A DNA stretch of 64,000 nucleotides, taken from the NCBI GenBank assembly GCA_037176845.1, contig JAYKXP010000158.1, positions 37,028 through 101,027 on the forward strand, written 5' to 3'. The notes below the pieces were generated by a model. That model did not search any database, was not told the origin of the DNA, and saw only the letters and a program-made list of their open reading frames with translations. The position numbers and the translations under genes were made by a program. Shown here in pieces: positions 59,603 to 64,000 of the stretch. This stretch comes from Paramarasmius palmivorus (taxonomy: Eukaryota > Basidiomycota > Agaricomycetes > Agaricales > Marasmiaceae). Each line of letters starts with the position of its first letter. Position 1 is the stretch's first letter.

Positions 59603-61732
59603 TCACCCACAGTGGCCTGACCTATTCAGGTAAAATCTTCGGTTGGGATTTATCTTGAAGGAATACCGATCTTGGATAAATTGTTAGCGTGCAGAGAATA
59701 CAAAGAGCGAAGAAAGCCATACAGGTTCGGTGTTCTCCCCGAGTCCAATGGATACCCAAACGACTCTTCGCCATGGGCCGCACGACGAGGCCACGCCCAT
59801 TCTTCAAACTCGTCGTCATCATCGTCATCGTCATCTCATCTATATCGTCATCCTCCTGCACCTGTCCCCACAGCTCACGTACTCGCCTCTTCTGTATCTT
59901 GCCGAACTTCGCCCGGGCATAGTCATGAGTATAGCCAAGGCGGTCCATATAGGAACATTCAGTCCCAGCAAATAATGTCTGGGTAGACCCATCCCATACC
60001 ATGGCATTGACTTCATTGTTGCCAGTGCTGAGCTCGTATAAGGCAGTTTTAGAACGAAACATCCCAGACTTTGATTTGCTCAGATTTGGTTCCTCCATAC
60101 AGGACGTCTAAGCAAGCGTTAGGAATCAGACTTTCTAGCAGTGGAACCAATTAAGACTTACATGGTTGCCCACCGATATGCTCGTATAAGACGGCTTGGA
60201 TGAACTCGTCGCTGTGATAGATGGCCATAGAAGGAGTAGGGGTCCTGGAGTCGTATAGACGTACCCCTCCATCGGATGCAGCGGTGGCAAAGCCGTGTGG
60301 ATCTGCTGCACTCGTGGCAAAGGAATTGACATATGCACCATGTCCGACATAGCGCAACGCAACATCCTCGGCCTGTAGATCGACAGTGGCTACACCATAA
60401 TGTTTCTCATGCGTCGCAAGGATCTGGTTTGCATTGCTGGGATGGCATTCAACGACTTTAGCGTCGACAAATGCCTTCGCGTTTGAGGTGCGATCGCCTT
60501 GGTGCCAGAACTTAGCTCTATCCTCGTCCGCCATCATCATCGCGCCAGCTGTCGATGTTTTCTGGGTCCATGGATCTTCCGATGATCTTTTAACCCTTAC
60601 GTCCATGCGTAGGGAGTTTTTCGACATCCCAGATACCCCATTCCTCCTGAACCAAATTCGCAAAAGTCGAGAGCCGGCATCCTTCAAGATGAAACCTCCG
60701 GAAAACTTCTTGCTCGAGAGTGTATGGGCTGGTGTTGCTTTGTCCGAATCTTCGATTCAGACCACGATAGGATTTGACGCGATCTCCATCGGCAACCCAT
60801 TACGAGCTTCCTAGAATGCATCGAGCCGTAAATAGTAGGCCACGCCTGCAAGACCTACATCCACGGAATGTAGCGGCCAATGGAGTTTTCCCCCTGCTCT
60901 TGCCTTCTAGATCATACAGCATCAAGACAGGGTCACGATTTTTCCAGCCTCCAGCACCAAGCTCGGCAAGGATCGCAAGCCCATCGAGGCAAAGGTCGAT
61001 CGGTGAGCAAGAGGAGTCTGAGGTAATCTCGACATCGCGCTTGGGCAAAGGCCACCGCTTCGGGCGGGGCAGATGAAGAAGTGGGGTGGATGTGCCGAGA
61101 AACGTGCCAGGGCGTAGTGAGCGGCTTGGGTTTGAAGAAGGGTCGTACGGTTTGACAGATGTTCCACCCATTCGAGCAAGGACATCATCCGCTTGATCAA
61201 TTGCCTCATATGAGTAGGATGAGCATTTTTTAACACTAACAGCAGAGCTTACCGTTAAAGTTTCTACCGGCAGCCAGAGCCATAATACTGAGGAGTTCTC
61301 CCATAAAGTTTCGATTTGCCGCATTCAAACCTATAGGACGGTCATTTGACACGTTCAGTGGCTATAGAACGAAGAATAAAAAGAAAAAGAGAACATACCT
61401 GGTATTCCTTGAGATGCCCGGTCGTTCACGTTCGCGCTCCCGCATGATATCGGTACAAAGTCGTATCCATCGTCATCTTCAGTGCTATATGCATGATTCA
61501 CTACCTCGTGCTCGAGTTCTGCGTACTCGTTCACAATTTGCCTGAGCTCCTCTGGGCTTAAGCTACTGGCAGTATTGCGGAGAGTTTCGCAAATTGCGGT
61601 GAGAGTCTTTGGGATGATCTTCTCCTCTTCATTGTCGTATTTTGGCAGTTTCCATGAATACCTCATTTCCCTATGATCCTGAAGTCCTGTAAGATGGCTC
61701 CTTGAGCTCTGATAGGCAGAAGAGGGCGGCAT
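59603..61732 (-). pseudogene. WD40-repeat protein, with stop and frame breaks
   Basis: The start is MPPSSAYQSSRSHLTGLQDH at 61732. After an N-terminal helical region come DGLAILAELGAGGW, FILKDAGSRLLRIW and YVGHGAYVNSFATS plus ADPHGFATAASDGGVRLYD, a clear WD repeat. Next are GGTKSEQIKVWDVS, then ALYELSTGNNEVNAMVWD, a block I recognise from a fungal WD40 family whose members end with FGY..D.GEHxLYRY. Here the frame is broken by a TGA at 60757-60759, by a one-base shift near 60055 right after VWDVS, and by shifts near 59770. The rest of the exons splice normally. Its role is unknown; WD propellers act as interaction platforms. The exact 3' end is uncertain. Confidence 0.6.
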
Positions 61733-62640
61733 GGTGCATCGACGGACGACGATGTGAACAAACGCATCGGTAGTTCTTTTGACAAAGTCAGCCTTTTCCA
61801 CACGTTTGACTAAGGCCCACTTCGCGTCGCGTGACTTAGACGTGACACGCGACACCACGCGACGTAAATTCAAAAAAACGCAGCAGAAAGGGGCGCAATT
61901 AGCAGGCCAGGCTTTAAGCACTATTTACCTTTGAATTCACTGGTGGTCGAGCTGCCAATATGTACCTTAACCCGTTCATACATATACCGTGACAAGGCGA
62001 TGAGATTACTACCCGATCACAGTATGATTAATTGTAGAAGGCCAACTTATGCGCTGACGTTAGAACCAACGCTAGGTGATATTATTCTTGCAAACAGCAG
62101 CGAAGAACAAAATGCACTAGCATGTCAAAGATCAGTGGTGCAAGATGCAAGACGGTAGACTCTCACCTAAGACTGCGGCACCTTCCGAGCGTCATCAGCT
62201 TGATTTTCGATACCGCGTCCCAATTCCAGCACATTGACTCCGATTTTGTGCTGGTGAGGGTTAAATATAAGAGAACTAGACACGTGAGATAGTCAATCCT
62301 AAATCAAAGCCCAACTTTCGACCTCATCGTTGCGCCATTATGCATTTACCAGCTCTACACCTGCCGAATACACTCCACGAAGGCAAAACAGGACAGACAG
62401 TGCACGGATCTCTTGATGCATGTCGTTCATCAATGATTGCGATCGACGATACACATCTTCAAGCATTTAAACAGTTCACTCCGGTTGAAAATAAACTACA
62501 TGTAAGAGTCCGACGCAGAGCACTAATCCTAAGCAATCTTTTGATAGTTAAAACGCAAGCACCCAGGGAATGATGTTAATTGGCACTCACCCTGTGAACA
62601 GATTGCGACTAGCATGACGACGAGGACGCATCCCGAGCTA
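61733..62640. other. Intergenic; no gene seen
   Basis: About 900 bases without a supported gene. The open frames are short and lack motifs. Confidence 0.4.
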
Positions 62641-62649
62641 CTGCCAGGG

Positions 62650-63750
62650 TCAGCCTGAGGACGCTGACTCGGTAGAAAATGAAGAGAGTATCACATTCCG
62701 ATCTGTTTAGGGAGACTGATCGAAACATTCCCGGATTGTATAACTAATCATGCAGTTTCGAATGGCCATGTGTGGCCCTATGAGAAGAACCCATAGATTT
62801 CGGAAGAAGACCAGTCGAAAAGACCACCAAGGTAATCAGGCTCGTTGCTGTAAACGCCTGTAACCCCATGCCATCATGCTGTTGAAAGGGACCGGAGAAC
62901 TTCTAAATAACTACAAAATATATCTCTGGAGGTCCCACCAAAAAGTTCTTGACAAGTCTGTAAATGATTTCCCCATAACAGACGTCGAAATCCGAACCAT
63001 TCCTCGCCCGTTCATGAGTTTCCTCCTCTTCATTGAAAGGCATGAGCTTCATTGCAATGGCGACAAAAATTGCCGCATTGTTGGCAAGCGGTATGACGCT
63101 TAGTACCCTGCAATATTGGTGGGTTTTTTTTGAGACATGGTGCAGAATGGGCTTGTGGCCGAAACCCTCTCTCCGACTACGTTAATGGTATGGAAGCTGC
63201 AATCCCCATAAGACTATAAGGAACGAAAGAAGGCCAGTCATGAATCGAGAGTTTTCCAGATTAAAGCCGCGTTACAAATCAAGAGAAGAAAAGCAGTGGA
63301 AATAATTTCTGAAGCGCATACGGCATGCGTGAGCTGCCGACGACAACACAATAACCGTTGAGGAGGAGCAGCTGCGAAAGTGTATCCGGTAGTCGAGGGT
63401 GAAGAAGTTTCTGACTCGGAGTAACGGGTACTGACTAAAGAAAATCGCTCCAAGTATCAGAAACCACAGAGTACTCCATCTCAAAGCATGAGTTTTAGAG
63501 CGACCCACATGGCAACAAGGCATTATCCACGACAGCACCTACACCGAAATAAGATGCAAGTTGGTAACCTGATCTTTTGCTTCAACAACAGCTTGTATTC
63601 GGCTCCAATAATATAAAATCCAGATAAACATCTGTCATTCGTATTAGTGCAGTGAGTAAAGCGTACCAAGAAAGGCCAAGAAAGTAATATCCCCCGAAGT
63701 ACCAGCAACGACGATGTACAAGTGCGAGAGCCTGATGATGATCATGACTG
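62650..63750 (-). pseudogene. Broken paralogue of the multi-pass membrane protein at 28325-29470
   Basis: Blocks of the 28-29 kb protein recur in the same order and direction but in changing frames. LSHLYIVVAGTSG corresponds to ILGAYIVVGTFS, and MFIWIL to MFLWDIL. GAEYKLLLKQKIRLPTCILF corresponds to GSEHRLILKRKIGFPTLVYY. TGYTFAAAPP corresponds to TGYRVGPSNP, and PLANNAAIFVAIAMKLM to PLLNHIAVFLAISVRLT. LSRTFWWDLQRYIL corresponds to LSKTVLQDGQMYIL. VLLIGPHMAIRNCMISY corresponds to FILIAPHAAIENSMNSY. Frame changes are needed near 63625 and in several other places. It is a decayed relative or a badly sequenced gene. Bounds are approximate. Confidence 0.55.
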
Positions 63751-64000
63751 CCTGCCGCATCAAGATATTCTGGACCCATTCCGAAGAACATCGCCGGTTT
63801 CTGCGGTGGGGGTGTGATCAAAGTTAACCTTGCTCGTAATCCATCCTTTCCGACCAACATATAGTTTCTCTGCAAAATCGGTTGCCCAAAAAGACACCTC
63901 AACATGAGGCCCACGACGCCACTTTCCGCAACCACTTCGACGGGGATCTGTACATTCGACTCGGCGTGGTCGCGCGGAGAAATTCAAAGTGCGAACCGGT

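Noticed and set aside
1..64000. CRISPR arrays, bacterial operons, rRNA or phage attachment sites
   Set aside because: None seen; intron-rich genes show that this is eukaryotic nuclear DNA.

Overview
The window is nuclear DNA from a filamentous basidiomycete, most likely an Agaricomycete. Nearly every gene is cut by short introns of about 45-65 bases with GTRNGT...YAG borders. The gene content also fits: a plasma-membrane proton pump, a DUF3433 membrane protein, a psi-producing oxygenase, an Argonaute, snurportin, and several lineage-restricted families of unknown function. No rRNA, tRNA or CRISPR was found. Gene models were built by hand from splice signals and family resemblance, so exon borders are predictions.

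Layout. 1-9 kb is a transposon graveyard. It holds a near-perfect 1.7-kb inverted repeat at the left edge, degenerate repeat modules, and a decayed spliced gene interrupted by a solo LTR with a 5-bp target duplication. A second LTR, a hAT transposase scrap, two pieces of a topoisomerase II gene and a GIY-YIG-like scrap follow. 10-17 kb carries PMA1 and a DUF3433 membrane protein, both on the minus strand. 19-31.9 kb carries a DUF1479 dioxygenase-like gene, a fused haem-dioxygenase/P450 oxylipin synthase, a multi-pass membrane protein and a coiled-coil protein. 32-35 kb holds an EF-hand-like protein and nicotinamide riboside kinase. 37.5-44.4 kb holds a complete Argonaute facing a conserved fungal protein, then a dienelactone hydrolase. 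44.9-50.1 kb is a small tandem family (three copies) with an LRR protein between copies 1 and 2. 50.3-53.6 kb has snurportin-1 and an O-fucosyltransferase-like enzyme.

From about 55.4 kb to the right edge the picture changes. The 5' half of a glutamate decarboxylase, a GH79 glycosidase, a WD40 protein and a second copy of the multi-pass membrane protein all carry several one-base frameshifts. Genes further left, including the 4.2-kb Argonaute, are almost clean; the oxylipin synthase has one. Either this end is a decaying region or the assembly is poor there.

There are no operons. The genes mostly do unrelated housekeeping, signalling and metabolic jobs. The only plausible links are the slicer-competent Argonaute near silenced-looking transposon debris, and tandem duplication inside the 45-50 kb family. 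Other notable structure: three GC-AG introns in three genes, and very small exons in Argonaute and NRK1.
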